Assembly: GCA_902773155.1 (NCBI GenBank)
Contig: CACYDK010000105.1
Coordinates: 1 to 12,796, forward strand
DNA length: 12,796 nt
From: an uncultured Ruminococcus sp.
Lineage (GTDB): Bacteria > Bacillota > Clostridia > Oscillospirales > Acutalibacteraceae
Direction: 5' to 3'
The notes beneath the pieces were generated by a model, which saw nothing but the letters and a program-made list of their open reading frames with translations, searched no databases and was not told the origin of the DNA. A program made the position numbers and the translations under genes. Positions 6,709 through 12,796 of this stretch are shown piece by piece (the first letter of the stretch is position 1; each line of letters begins with the position of its first letter).

Positions 6709-6843
6709 TTAGTAGGATAATTTCTTTCTACCCTTAGCTCTTCTTCTCGCTAAAACCTTTCTTCCGTTCGCTGTAGACATTCTCTTCATAAAACCGTGCT
6801 CTTTCTTTCTGTGGAGCTTCTTAGGCTGATATGTTCTTTTCAT
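6709..6843 (-). CDS. rpmH: 50S ribosomal protein L34
   Basis: A 44-residue, extremely basic protein of the large subunit. It begins [18 protein letters not shown] and continues [20 protein letters not shown], the standard L34 sequence. A perfect AAGGAGG ribosome site lies at 6853-6859. It is first in the rpmH-rnpA-yidD-yidC-jag operon, with its own strong promoter. The next gene, rnpA, is 96 bp downstream across a weak hairpin. Confidence 0.98.
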   Translation of the reverse strand: MKRTYQPKKLHRKKEHGFMKRMSTANGRKVLARRRAKGRKKLSY

Positions 6844-6896
6844 TTTTGATTACCTCCTTTCGGACACATAACCTCACAATATACTTGCAGTATAAC

Positions 6897-6925
6897 ATTA
6901 TAGTACAAAACTTAAAAATCGTCAA
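6897..6925 (-). promoter_or_regulatory. Strong sigma-A type promoter of rpmH
   Basis: On the minus strand, -35 TTGACG (6925-6920), 17-base spacer, -10 TATAAT (6902-6897). The leader to the rpmH ATG is about 45 bases. Confidence 0.9.
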
Positions 6926-6959
6926 CATTTTTTTTTAAATAGGTCAGATTTTATCAGGG

Positions 6960-6977
6960 TATACAATATATTGTATA
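6960..6977. promoter_or_regulatory. 18-bp perfect palindrome between the rpmH and dnaA promoters
   Basis: TATACAATATATTGTATA is its own exact complement. It lies upstream of both divergent promoters. On the minus strand a TTGACA (6984-6979) abuts it and on the plus strand a TATAAT (6974-6979) overlaps its end, so it may cover weaker alternative promoters. It could be a dimeric regulator site; no regulator is identified. Confidence 0.5.
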
Positions 6978-7026
6978 ATGTCAACGCCGAGTGATTGAAT
7001 GTACGCCATTCTCTCCTAATTTCTTA

Positions 7027-7055
7027 TTGCATTTTGAAAATTTTTTTGCTATAAT
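7027..7055 (+). promoter_or_regulatory. Promoter of dnaA with extended -10
   Basis: -35 TTGCAT (7027-7032), 17-base spacer, -10 TATAAT (7050-7055) preceded by TGC, an extended -10. The leader to the dnaA ATG is about 70 bases. Confidence 0.85.
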
Positions 7056-7068
7056 TATAAAGGATTAC

Positions 7069-7077
7069 TGTGGAGTA
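7069..7077 (-). promoter_or_regulatory. Possible DnaA box in the dnaA leader
   Basis: TGTGGAGTA, complement TACTCCACA, matches TTATCCACA at seven of nine positions and keeps the TCCACA core. It lies near the predicted transcription start, where DnaA could repress its own gene. Confidence 0.45.
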
Positions 7078-7134
7078 TTTTTGCTCCGACCGGAAAAGTT
7101 ATTACAAATCATTAGATAAAGGAAAGTAAAAGCT

Positions 7135-8448
7135 ATGGATAATTTTAACGAGGTTTGGAAGCTTATTTGCGACTATATCAGGCGAAACATTACCGACGTC
7201 GCTTACAATACCTGGATAAGCGCTATTGAACCGCTCACCCTGGATTTAGACAAAAAGGAAGCTCTGCTGATAGTTCCTAACGAGTTTCATATGAAAACGC
7301 TCGACCGCTGCTACACCACCCTTATTTCTGAGGCGTTTATGGCGGTTTTCGGGTCAAGGATCATTATAAAATACACTCTTCCCGAAATTGAGGAGAAAAA
7401 GAGTATTCTCACCGAGGAGATATACGACAAGGGCTACGAATACACCTTTGAGACCTTTATCGTAGGAAACTCCAACAAGTTCGCGCACGCGGCTTGTCTG
7501 GCCGTAGCCCAGAATCCGTCGAAGGCGTATAATCCGCTTGTTATTTACGGAAATTCCGGACTCGGAAAAACTCACCTTTTGTACGCTATATGGAACGAGA
7601 TAATCAAGAATGATTCGTCAAAGAAGATATGCTACGTAAAGGGAGACGATTTTACCAACGACCTTATCGAGAGCATACACAGGAACACTATGCCTGAGTT
7701 CCGCCAGAAATACAGAAACGCCGATATCCTTCTTGTGGACGATATCCAGTTTATCGGAGGAAAGGAGAGCACACAGCTCGAGTTCTTCCACACCTTTGAG
7801 ACTCTGTATCTCGCCAATAAGCAGATAATCCTGACATCCGACCGTCCCCCGAAGGAGATTAAAACCCTCGACGACCGCTTGAGAGGCCGCTTTGAGGGAG
7901 GACTTATCGCGGATATTCTGCCGCCCGACCTTGAAACCAGGATCGCAATTATAAAGCGCAAGGCCGAGCTTATGAATATTGAGATTCCGGCGGACGTCTG
8001 CGCCTATATCGCTAATAATGTAAAGAGCAATATCCGCCAGCTTGAGGGTACTGTTAAGAAGATCAAGGCGAAGATGCAGATCGACGGAGAGAGACCCTCA
8101 ATCAAATCCGTACAGAATATAATCTCAGACATCAAAAATAACGACGTTCCCCCCGAGATAACCGTAGACAGGATTGTCGAGGAGGTAGCGAGAACCTTTA
8201 ACGTCAGCGCGGACGAGCTAAGGAACAGCCGCAAGCGTTCGGCGTATATCAGCGCGCCCAGACAGGTTGCGATTTACGTTATAAGCGAGCTTACCAACCT
8301 GACTCAGGAGAGGATAGGACAGGAGTTCGGAGGAAAAGACCACTCTACCATTAAATATTCCATAGATACAACCGAGGCTAAGATGAAGAAGGACTCGAAG
8401 CTTCGCGGTATTGTTGAGGATATCATTAAAAACTGCAGCAACAGATGA
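7135..8448 (+). CDS. dnaA: Chromosomal replication initiator DnaA
   Basis: AAA+ ATPase that binds DnaA boxes and melts oriC. The product has 437 residues. Domain I is about 1-80 with a very short linker; the AAA+ domain is about 103-340 with Walker A GNSGLGKTH (139-147), Walker B ILLVDD (198-203), sensor I LTSDRPP (233-239), the arginine-finger region LDDRLRGRFEGG (245-256) and sensor II NIRQLEG (299-305). Domain IV, which binds the DnaA box, is about 342-437 with signature GGKDHSTIKYS (399-409), where GGRDHTTV is more usual. The ATG has an AAAGGAAAG ribosome site at 7118-7126. No clear terminator follows, so read-through into dnaN is possible. Confidence 0.98.
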   Translation: MDNFNEVWKLICDYIRRNITDVAYNTWISAIEPLTLDLDKKEALLIVPNEFHMKTLDRCYTTLISEAFMAVFGSRIIIKYTLPEIEEKKSILTEEIYDKGYEYTFETFIVGNSNKFAHAACLAVAQNPSKAYNPLVIYGNSGLGKTHLLYAIWNEIIKNDSSKKICYVKGDDFTNDLIESIHRNTMPEFRQKYRNADILLVDDIQFIGGKESTQLEFFHTFETLYLANKQIILTSDRPPKEIKTLDDRLRGRFEGGLIADILPPDLETRIAIIKRKAELMNIEIPADVCAYIANNVKSNIRQLEGTVKKIKAKMQIDGERPSIKSVQNIISDIKNNDVPPEITVDRIVEEVARTFNVSADELRNSRKRSAYISAPRQVAIYVISELTNLTQERIGQEFGGKDHSTIKYSIDTTEAKMKKDSKLRGIVEDIIKNCSNR

Positions 8449-8472
8449 ATTTAATTGATAATTGATAATTGA

Positions 8473-8487
8473 GCCGGGAGCCCCGGC
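8473..8487. repeat. GC-rich hairpin after dnaA
   Basis: GCCGGG (8473-8478), 3-base loop, CCCGGC (8482-8487). No T-run follows, so it is not a standard terminator; it begins on the last base of the left heptad array. Confidence 0.6.
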
Positions 8488-8604
8488 AGCCATAGCCGCC
8501 TTTGGAAACGTCAGAATTATCATAAAGGATCATCAACGGCGGGGCGAAACTGAATTGAGAATTGTGGCCGCGCAGATAGTATCATCAATGAGAAAACTCC
8601 GTTT

Positions 8605-8658
8605 CCCGACCAAATTTTTATGCAAGCTCCGCTTGCGGAGCATATAAATTCTGTCGGG
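8605..8658. repeat. 54-bp imperfect inverted repeat
   Basis: Outer arms CCCGAC (8605-8610) and GTCGGG (8653-8658) enclose partly matching AT-rich arms and a perfect centre GCTCCGC-TT-GCGGAGC (8626-8641). The whole can fold into one long hairpin with small bulges, on either strand. Confidence 0.75.
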
Positions 8659-8767
8659 CAGGAAAGGTGAATTTTACATCAATCTGTCTACTCGTCCTTC
8701 ACTATTCACTATTCACTATTATCTATTCACTAAATTACCAACATTCCCTCAACATTATTCAACACGT

Positions 8768-8776
8768 TGTGGATAA
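8768..8776 (-). promoter_or_regulatory. Perfect DnaA box
   Basis: TGTGGATAA, the exact complement of consensus TTATCCACA. It is the only perfect box I found in the window; it lies between two copies of ATTACCAACATT (8734-8745 and 8804-8815). Confidence 0.9.
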
Positions 8777-8878
8777 TTACCTCCACTTCCAAAACTTTTT
8801 AACATTACCAACATTTACGCGGAAAACTCCTTGGACGCTCAAAAGCGCGGTTTTACTTACATTTATCAAGTTTTCAAC

Positions 8879-8936
8879 TTTTCCGCACACACTACTACTA
8901 CTACCAAGTATATATACTTATCTATTCTTTTATAAA
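8879..8936 (+). promoter_or_regulatory. Predicted origin unwinding module: degenerate DnaA box, DnaA-trios, AT-rich stretch
   Basis: In order: TTTTCCGCA (8879-8887, seven of nine to the DnaA box), a 4-base spacer, four CTA triplets (8892-8903; 3'-GAT-5' on the complementary strand), then AT-rich sequence from 8906 that opens with the perfect palindrome AAGTATATATACTT (8906-8919). The box, trio, AT-rich order matches the basal unwinding module described for Bacillus subtilis. The final bases overlap the dnaN ribosome site. Confidence 0.65.
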
Positions 8937-8948
8937 GGAGCGAAAGCG

Positions 8949-10052
8949 ATGAAATTCAATGTTCTCAGAACAGACCTTGTGGAAGCCGTAACCAACGTTT
9001 CCAGAGCTGTTGCAGGTAAGGCTGCCATACCTGCGCTTGAGGGTATTTTGATAAAGGCCTACGGCCAAAACATCACAGTGTCGGGCTATAACCTCGAAAT
9101 CGGAATAACGACCACGGTCGAAGCCACCATACAATCAGAGGGCGAAATAGTCGTACCGGCCAGAACCTTCAGCGAGTTTATCAGAAAACTGCCGGAGGAG
9201 GTCGTATGTATCGAGACCGACGACAGGATGAAAACCTATATCACAAGCGGCACGGCAACCTGTAAGCTTATCGGCATAAACTCCGTAGAATATCCCGATC
9301 TTCCGGTATTTGACGAGAACGAGAGATTTGAGCTTGACGCGGCTATTTTGAGCGATATGATAAAGCAGACGGTGTACGCCGTGTCCGACAATAACGCGAA
9401 GCCGATATATACGGGCTCGCTGTTTGAAATAAAGGACAAGGTTTTCCGCATAGTTGCGATAGACGGCTACAGGATGGCGATACGTCAGGAGAGCGTTGAT
9501 AACGATATTGAGAGCTCCTTTGTTGTTCCGGGCAAGACCCAGCAGGAGGTCGTAAAGCTTATAAGCGGAGAGGAAAAAACAGTAAAGGTCGGTATCGGCC
9601 AGAGACACATTATCTTCAAAATAGGCAGCTACAGCGTGATCTCGAGACTAATCGAAGGAACCTTCCTCGATTATAACAGCACTATCCCCAAGGATAAGAA
9701 AACCGAGGTAGTTGTAAATACCTCCAGGATGATAGCGGCGGTCGACAGAATGATGCCGGTAAACGAGGACAAGATCAAGAGCCCCGTAAGACTCACCTTC
9801 TCGAACGACGAGATACATTTTTCCTGTACCTCGGCCGTAAACAGCGCCGACGACGTTGTGAGCGCGCCGGTCATCGGAGAGGACGTTGAAATAGGCTTTA
9901 ACAATCGCTATTTATTCGACGCGATCAGAAACGTGGACACCGACGAGATAAAGATGACCTTAAACGGCGGACTTTCGCCGATGATAATCACCCCGGTCAA
10001 GGGCGACAGCTTTATAAACCTTGTCGTACCGATGAGGCTTTCAAATGTCTGA
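8949..10052 (+). CDS. dnaN: DNA polymerase III beta subunit (sliding clamp)
   Basis: Ring-shaped clamp that holds the replicative polymerase on DNA. From the ATG at 8949 the product has 367 residues, normal for the family, starting [14 protein letters not shown]. Three clamp domains are expected at about 1-118, 128-245 and 247-367. The typical features include [11 protein letters not shown] (27-37), the [13 protein letters not shown] stretch that opens domain II (where homologues have ETRPILTGVLLEI), and the end [11 protein letters not shown], where PVRL is usual. The frame is open back to 8667, but the AAAGGAG site at 8934-8940 selects 8949, and the upstream part translates origin repeats. 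Its stop overlaps the next gene by eight bases. Confidence 0.97.
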   Translation: MKFNVLRTDLVEAVTNVSRAVAGKAAIPALEGILIKAYGQNITVSGYNLEIGITTTVEATIQSEGEIVVPARTFSEFIRKLPEEVVCIETDDRMKTYITSGTATCKLIGINSVEYPDLPVFDENERFELDAAILSDMIKQTVYAVSDNNAKPIYTGSLFEIKDKVFRIVAIDGYRMAIRQESVDNDIESSFVVPGKTQQEVVKLISGEEKTVKVGIGQRHIIFKIGSYSVISRLIEGTFLDYNSTIPKDKKTEVVVNTSRMIAAVDRMMPVNEDKIKSPVRLTFSNDEIHFSCTSAVNSADDVVSAPVIGEDVEIGFNNRYLFDAIRNVDTDEIKMTLNGGLSPMIITPVKGDSFINLVVPMRLSNV

Positions 10053-10260
10053 GAAAATAAAAATAACCGGCGAATTTATTAAGCTGCAGGATCTTTTGAA
10101 GCTTTCCGGACTGTGTATGACCGGAGGCGAGGCCAAGCTGGCCGTTCAGAGCGGCAAGGTCAGGGTAAACGGCGAGATATGCACTATGAGAGGCAAAAAG
10201 CTGAGAAACGGCGACAAAGCCGAGTTTGACGGAAGAGAAGCAGAGGTCGTTCTGGTCTGA
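10045..10260 (+). CDS. yaaA: S4-domain RNA-binding protein (YaaA/RlbA type)
   Basis: A 71-residue protein consisting almost wholly of an S4 RNA-binding fold: [21 protein letters not shown] (residues 11-31) and the beta-turn [21 protein letters not shown] (38-58). The Bacillus homologue between dnaN and recF (YaaA, RlbA) is linked to large-subunit assembly; the same job here is inferred from position and domain. Its ATG lies eight bases inside dnaN, with a GATGAGG site just upstream, so translation is coupled to the clamp gene. Confidence 0.9.
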   Translation: MSEKIKITGEFIKLQDLLKLSGLCMTGGEAKLAVQSGKVRVNGEICTMRGKKLRNGDKAEFDGREAEVVLV

Positions 10261-10288
10261 AAACACATTATAAACCGGGAGAAATAGC

Positions 10289-11386
10289 TTGAACGTAAGT
10301 GGTTTACAATTTCAAAATTACCGTAACCTGAGCGATAACTGTATCTCGGATTTTCAGAAGATCAACGTTATTTACGGAAATAACGCTCAGGGCAAAACAA
10401 ATCTGCTCGAGGCGTTGTGGCTTTTTTGCGGAGGACACAGCTTTCGTTCCTCAAAGGACAACGAGTTTATAAAATTCGGCGAGAAATTCGCCAGATTAAA
10501 GGCGAGCTTTCACTCGCAGAACCGGGATCAGGAGGCCGAGCTCATATACAGCCCGAGCCGCAAGGAGGTACTCATAAACGGAGTGAAAAAAACCTCCTCC
10601 TCCGCTTTGATCGGAAGGTATAACGCGGTGATATTTTCGCCGGAGGATCTGACCCTCGTAAAAAGAGGCCCCTCGGCGAGAAGAAGATTTATTGACAGCG
10701 CGATCTGCCGCGAAAAAATTCAGAACGCCGCCATTATCTCAAAATATAACCAGACCCTGAATCAGCGCAACGCTCTTTTAAAAGATATTTATAAAAATTC
10801 CTCGCTCAAGGCGACGCTGGGGATATGGGACGATACGCTGTGTACGCTCGGCGCGATGCTTATAGAGCGCAGGCTTACATACATCGAAAAGCTGATGGAA
10901 TATGCCGGAGATTATCACCTTGGGATATCCGATAACCGCGAGGAGCTGAGGATAAAATACCGAAGCACCTGCTCGGCGGAGACCGGCGACAGCCGCGAGG
11001 ATATCTTTAATAAGCTGAAAAACGCCACCGAGGAGAGCGTTAAGGACGATATTAGCACGGGCTTTACCAACGTCGGACCTCACAGGGACGACCTCGACAT
11101 CATAATAAACGACAAAAAAGCGAGGGTTTTTTCGTCGCAGGGTCAGCAGAGAAGCGCGGTGCTTTCGCTCAAGCTTTCGGAGGCGAGGGTGTTGAGCGCG
11201 CTGACATCGGAAAATCCTATTATTCTGCTGGACGACGTGCTCTCGGAGCTCGACAGGAGCCGTCAGGATTTTCTGCTTAACAAAATCTCGGAGTATCAGG
11301 TTTTTATAACCTGCTGTGATTTTTCGGTAAACGAGCTTTTGAAGGACGGAAGAAAAATATATGTCGAAAACGGAGTGGTGAGCTGA
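10289..11386 (+). CDS. recF: Recombination and repair protein RecF
   Basis: SMC/ABC-like ATPase that acts with RecO and RecR to load RecA at single-strand gaps. The product has 365 residues. Walker A is GNNAQGKT (30-37), the ABC signature region is SSQGQQRSAVLSLKLSEA (282-299), and Walker B is IILLDDVLSELD (311-322), with the intervening helical arm typical of RecF. The start is a TTG at 10289 (MNVSGLQFQNYRNL), placed about seven bases after a GGGAGA site; no better in-frame start lies upstream. It is 28 bp after the S4 gene and its stop overlaps the remB start by one base (TGATG). Confidence 0.97.
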   Translation: MNVSGLQFQNYRNLSDNCISDFQKINVIYGNNAQGKTNLLEALWLFCGGHSFRSSKDNEFIKFGEKFARLKASFHSQNRDQEAELIYSPSRKEVLINGVKKTSSSALIGRYNAVIFSPEDLTLVKRGPSARRRFIDSAICREKIQNAAIISKYNQTLNQRNALLKDIYKNSSLKATLGIWDDTLCTLGAMLIERRLTYIEKLMEYAGDYHLGISDNREELRIKYRSTCSAETGDSREDIFNKLKNATEESVKDDISTGFTNVGPHRDDLDIIINDKKARVFSSQGQQRSAVLSLKLSEARVLSALTSENPIILLDDVLSELDRSRQDFLLNKISEYQVFITCCDFSVNELLKDGRKIYVENGVVS

Positions 11387-11634
11387 TGTACCTTCATCTC
11401 GGAGAGAAAACGGTTATCAGAACAGAGAGCGTGATAGGAATATTCGATCTCGACAATACCACTGTATCAAAGCACACGAGGAGCTTCCTTGCCGAGGCCG
11501 AAAAGAGCGGCAGGGTTGTAAACGTATCGTACGAGCTTCCGAAGAGCTTTATTGTTTGCGAGGAAAACGGAGAAGCAAGGGTATATATAAGCCAGCTTTC
11601 CGGAAGCACACTGCTAAGAAGAATAAAAGGATGA
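11386..11634 (+). CDS. remB: RemB-like regulator (DUF370 family)
   Basis: An 82-residue member of the RemA/RemB (DUF370) family. In Bacillus subtilis the homologue YaaB/RemB sits at the same place between recF and gyrB, and its paralogue RemA is a DNA-binding activator of biofilm matrix genes. The pattern MYLHLGEKTVIRTESVIGIFD (1-21), the central NTTVSKHTRSFL (24-35) and the LPKSFIVCEENGEARVYISQLSGSTLLRR stretch (51-79) fit the family. It is translationally coupled to recF (TGATG). What it regulates here cannot be read from the sequence. Confidence 0.9.
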   Translation: MYLHLGEKTVIRTESVIGIFDLDNTTVSKHTRSFLAEAEKSGRVVNVSYELPKSFIVCEENGEARVYISQLSGSTLLRRIKG

Positions 11635-11636
11635 AT

Positions 11637-11658
11637 TAAGATTCGGGCGCGAATCTTA
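11637..11658 (+). repeat. Hairpin between remB and the zinc-ribbon gene
   Basis: Perfect 9-bp stem TAAGATTCG (11637-11645), loop GGCG, CGAATCTTA (11650-11658). No T-run follows, so it is more likely an mRNA processing or stability structure than a terminator. Confidence 0.7.
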
Positions 11659-11682
11659 CCAAAATAATAAAGGGGTGGTACT

Positions 11683-12318
11683 ATGAAAAATTGTCCTTAC
11701 TGCGGACGCAGAATTTCATATTTTACCGTGTTTCACGAGAAAAAGCACGGCAGCTATAAATGCAGCCGCTGTAAAAAGGAGAGCAAAATAAAAACCGATA
11801 TGAGGCTTTTGGCGGCCTTTGCCGCGGTAGCCCTGGCGGTGATAATTTTCCTGATAATTTGGTATACCAACGAGTCGCTGCGCAATAATATATTCGGCTT
11901 TATCATCACCGCGGCGGTGTTGCTCATATTCTACTTTATGACTCCGGTGTTTGTGCGGTTCGTGCCGCTTAAAAAATACATGGATGAAGAGGAGGATAAG
12001 TCGGACTATACTCCCGAAACGACGTCCCCCTTCGACGGCTACACCTTTAACCGCGCCGCCTTCGACGAGATAAAGCGCAGAAGAAGCGAGCGCCGTCCCG
12101 AAAAAACGAGCGAGGATAAGGAAAATCTAGTCCCCGTTATCAAGGACGTGAGCTCGTCGCACGGCTCGTCGGACGCTCCTCTTAAAAAGGTAACAAGGCC
12201 TAAGAAGGAGCTAAAGCACGAGCAGGCCGAGGAGACCTCTGAGGAAGAGGTAAAAACCTACGTCCCCAAGGCGAAAAAGCCCGACGGCTCGACCTATACG
12301 GCAAACAGAAAGCTTTGA
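11683..12318 (+). CDS. Zinc-ribbon, two-segment membrane protein with charged tail; unknown function
   Basis: I do not recognise a named family. The 211 residues show an N-terminal zinc-ribbon knuckle pair CPYC (4-7) and CSRC (27-30), two membrane segments at about 41-61 and 69-95, then a long, highly charged, low-complexity tail (about 100-211) with alternating acidic (DEEEDKSD, EETSEEEV) and basic (KRRRSERRPEK, KKVTRPKKELK) patches, probably disordered. The short loop between the segments puts ribbon and tail on the same side, most likely the cytoplasm. A GGGGTGG site at 11671-11677 precedes the ATG. It sits between remB and gyrB in the same direction, where Bacillus has nothing between yaaB and gyrB. 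Confidence 0.85.
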   Translation: MKNCPYCGRRISYFTVFHEKKHGSYKCSRCKKESKIKTDMRLLAAFAAVALAVIIFLIIWYTNESLRNNIFGFIITAAVLLIFYFMTPVFVRFVPLKKYMDEEEDKSDYTPETTSPFDGYTFNRAAFDEIKRRRSERRPEKTSEDKENLVPVIKDVSSSHGSSDAPLKKVTRPKKELKHEQAEETSEEEVKTYVPKAKKPDGSTYTANRKL

Positions 12319-12322
12319 TCAT

Positions 12323-12400
12323 AATACCGTTTGCGCGGTATTGCTAATATTGCGGCTCTTAACCGCCCGCGTTAGGACCGCTCACTGAGATTTTGCGGGC
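12323..12400 (+). promoter_or_regulatory. gyrB leader with two inverted repeats
   Basis: AATACCG (12323-12329), 6-base loop, CGGTATT (12336-12342), then GCCCGC and its complement GCGGGC (arms about 12365-12370 and 12395-12400) further on. I see no convincing promoter or T-run. The region could affect gyrB expression or mRNA stability, but this is inference. Confidence 0.4.
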
Positions 12401-12419
12401 AGAAAGGCTATCGGTACAT

Positions 12420-12796
12420 ATGGAAAATGATGAGATAATGGTATCAAAGGTTGAAAACGAATACGGCGCTGACGAAATACAGGTTCTCGAGGGACTCGAA
12501 GCGGTTCGCAAGCGTCCCGGAATGTACATCGGCTCCACGGGTCCGAGGGGACTCCACCATCTCGTTTACGAAATAGTCGACAACTCTATAGACGAGGCGT
12601 TGGCGGGCTACTGTAAAAAAATCGAGGTTGTGATCGAGCCGGACAATATTATCAGAGTTCGCGACGACGGCCGCGGAATCCCGGTCGGAATAAATCAGAA
12701 AACCGGACTTCCGGCCGTTACCGTAGTATTCACAGTACTCCACGCCGGAGGAAAATTCGGCGGAGGCGGCTACAAGGTTTCCGGAGGACTCCACGG
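12420..12796 (+). CDS. gyrB: DNA gyrase subunit B, N-terminal part (cut by window end)
   Basis: ATPase subunit of gyrase, which introduces negative supercoils. The 125 codons present cover the start of the GHKL ATPase domain: [20 protein letters not shown] (15-34), ATP/Mg motif [13 protein letters not shown] (51-63, Asn55), DDGRGIPV (82-89) and [18 protein letters not shown] (108-125). Position after recF-remB favours GyrB over ParE. The chosen ATG has an AGAAAGG site about 12 bases away, slightly far; an in-frame ATG at 12438 ([10 protein letters not shown]) is an alternative start. Confidence 0.95.
   Translation, partial: MENDEIMVSKVENEYGADEIQVLEGLEAVRKRPGMYIGSTGPRGLHHLVYEIVDNSIDEALAGYCKKIEVVIEPDNIIRVRDDGRGIPVGINQKTGLPAVTVVFTVLHAGGKFGGGGYKVSGGLH

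Larger units (their letters stand above)
8453..8736. repeat. Repeat element bounded by inverted period-7 tandem repeats
   Basis: Left array: AATTGAT, AATTGAT, AATTGAG (8453-8473), starting four bases after the dnaA stop. Inner pair: AATTGAG, AATTGTG (8553-8566). Right array: CTATTCA, CTATTCA, CTATTAT, CTATTCA (8702-8729), whose complement is a rotation of AATAGTG and so resembles the left unit in the opposite orientation. Between them are a GC-rich hairpin (8473-8487) and a large imperfect hairpin (8605-8658). No transposase is encoded. I infer a non-autonomous dispersed intergenic repeat. Confidence 0.6.
8449..8948. other. oriC: Replication origin region (dnaA-dnaN intergenic)
   Basis: A 500-bp gene-free stretch. 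Left part (8453-8736): period-7 tandem repeats and hairpins that look like an inserted repeat element. Right part (8737-8948): a perfect DnaA box, a degenerate box, a run of CTA triplets and an AT-rich palindromic stretch directly before dnaN, which together fit the unwinding core of a bacterial origin. Two open frames across it (from 8462, and the dnaN frame from 8667) are not genes: they lack ribosome sites and their sequences are translations of repeats. Confidence 0.85.

Noticed and set aside
8462..8647. 61-residue open frame in the dnaA-dnaN gap
   Set aside because: No ribosome site, and it lies inside the repeat element and crosses the large hairpin; the translation resembles no protein I know.
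8453..8729. CRISPR array suggested by the repeated short units after dnaA
   Set aside because: Units are 7 bp in direct tandem with no spacers, so they are simple tandem repeats.
8667..8948. N-terminal extension of dnaN by 94 residues in the open upstream frame
   Set aside because: The extension translates origin repeats, has no ribosome site, and the [10 protein letters not shown] start at 8949 with AAAGGAG fits the normal clamp length.
9135..9608. 157-residue open frame antisense to dnaN
   Set aside because: Complement of a conserved gene with no ribosome site or recognisable domain.

Overview
This is a chromosomal replication-origin (oriC) neighbourhood of a low-to-mid GC Gram-positive bacterium, most likely a clostridium of the Oscillospiraceae/Ruminococcaceae type. 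The reasons are the order rpmH-rnpA-yidD-yidC-jag on one side of oriC and dnaA-dnaN-S4-recF-remB-gyrB on the other, a CIRCE/HrcA heat-shock operon, strong AGGAGG ribosome sites, sigma-A-like promoters, and a DnaK that lacks the N-terminal-domain insertion found in Gram-negative DnaK. The family-level placement is inference from residue patterns; no search was run.

Layout, left to right. 1-2880 (minus): the class I heat-shock operon hrcA-grpE-dnaK, read leftwards, with dnaK cut by the window edge and a perfect CIRCE operator just downstream of the hrcA promoter. 2881-4220: a short block on the opposite strand with an unrecognised small membrane protein, rpsT (ribosomal protein S20) with its own promoter and terminator, and a 50-residue single-pass membrane protein, closed by a strong hairpin terminator that faces the end of jag. 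4221-6860 (minus): the membrane-insertion and RNA-processing operon rpmH, rnpA, yidD, yidC, jag. 6861-7134: the divergent rpmH/dnaA promoter region with an 18-bp perfect palindrome. 7135-12796 (plus): dnaA, a 500-bp gap, dnaN, an S4-domain gene, recF, remB, an unrecognised zinc-ribbon membrane protein, and the start of gyrB.

The dnaA-dnaN gap is the most interesting part. Its right portion (about 8737-8948) looks like a working origin core: one perfect DnaA box, a degenerate box, then four consecutive CTA triplets (3'-GAT-5' on the other strand, the DnaA-trio pattern), then an AT-rich palindromic stretch next to dnaN. Its left portion (about 8453-8736) looks like a separate element bounded by period-7 tandem repeats in opposite orientation and containing a large imperfect hairpin. 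I read this as a probable dispersed intergenic repeat that landed beside the origin core.

Functionally the window joins replication initiation and processivity (DnaA, DnaN), repair (RecF), supercoiling (GyrB), ribosome and tRNA maturation (L34, S20, RnpA), membrane protein insertion (YidC, YidD, with Jag/KhpB) and protein folding (HrcA, GrpE, DnaK). Most genes point away from oriC, co-directional with the replication forks; the rpsT block is the exception. I saw no defence system, CRISPR array, phage or transposase gene. The unrecognised parts are three small or medium membrane proteins, the heptad-repeat element and several inverted repeats.
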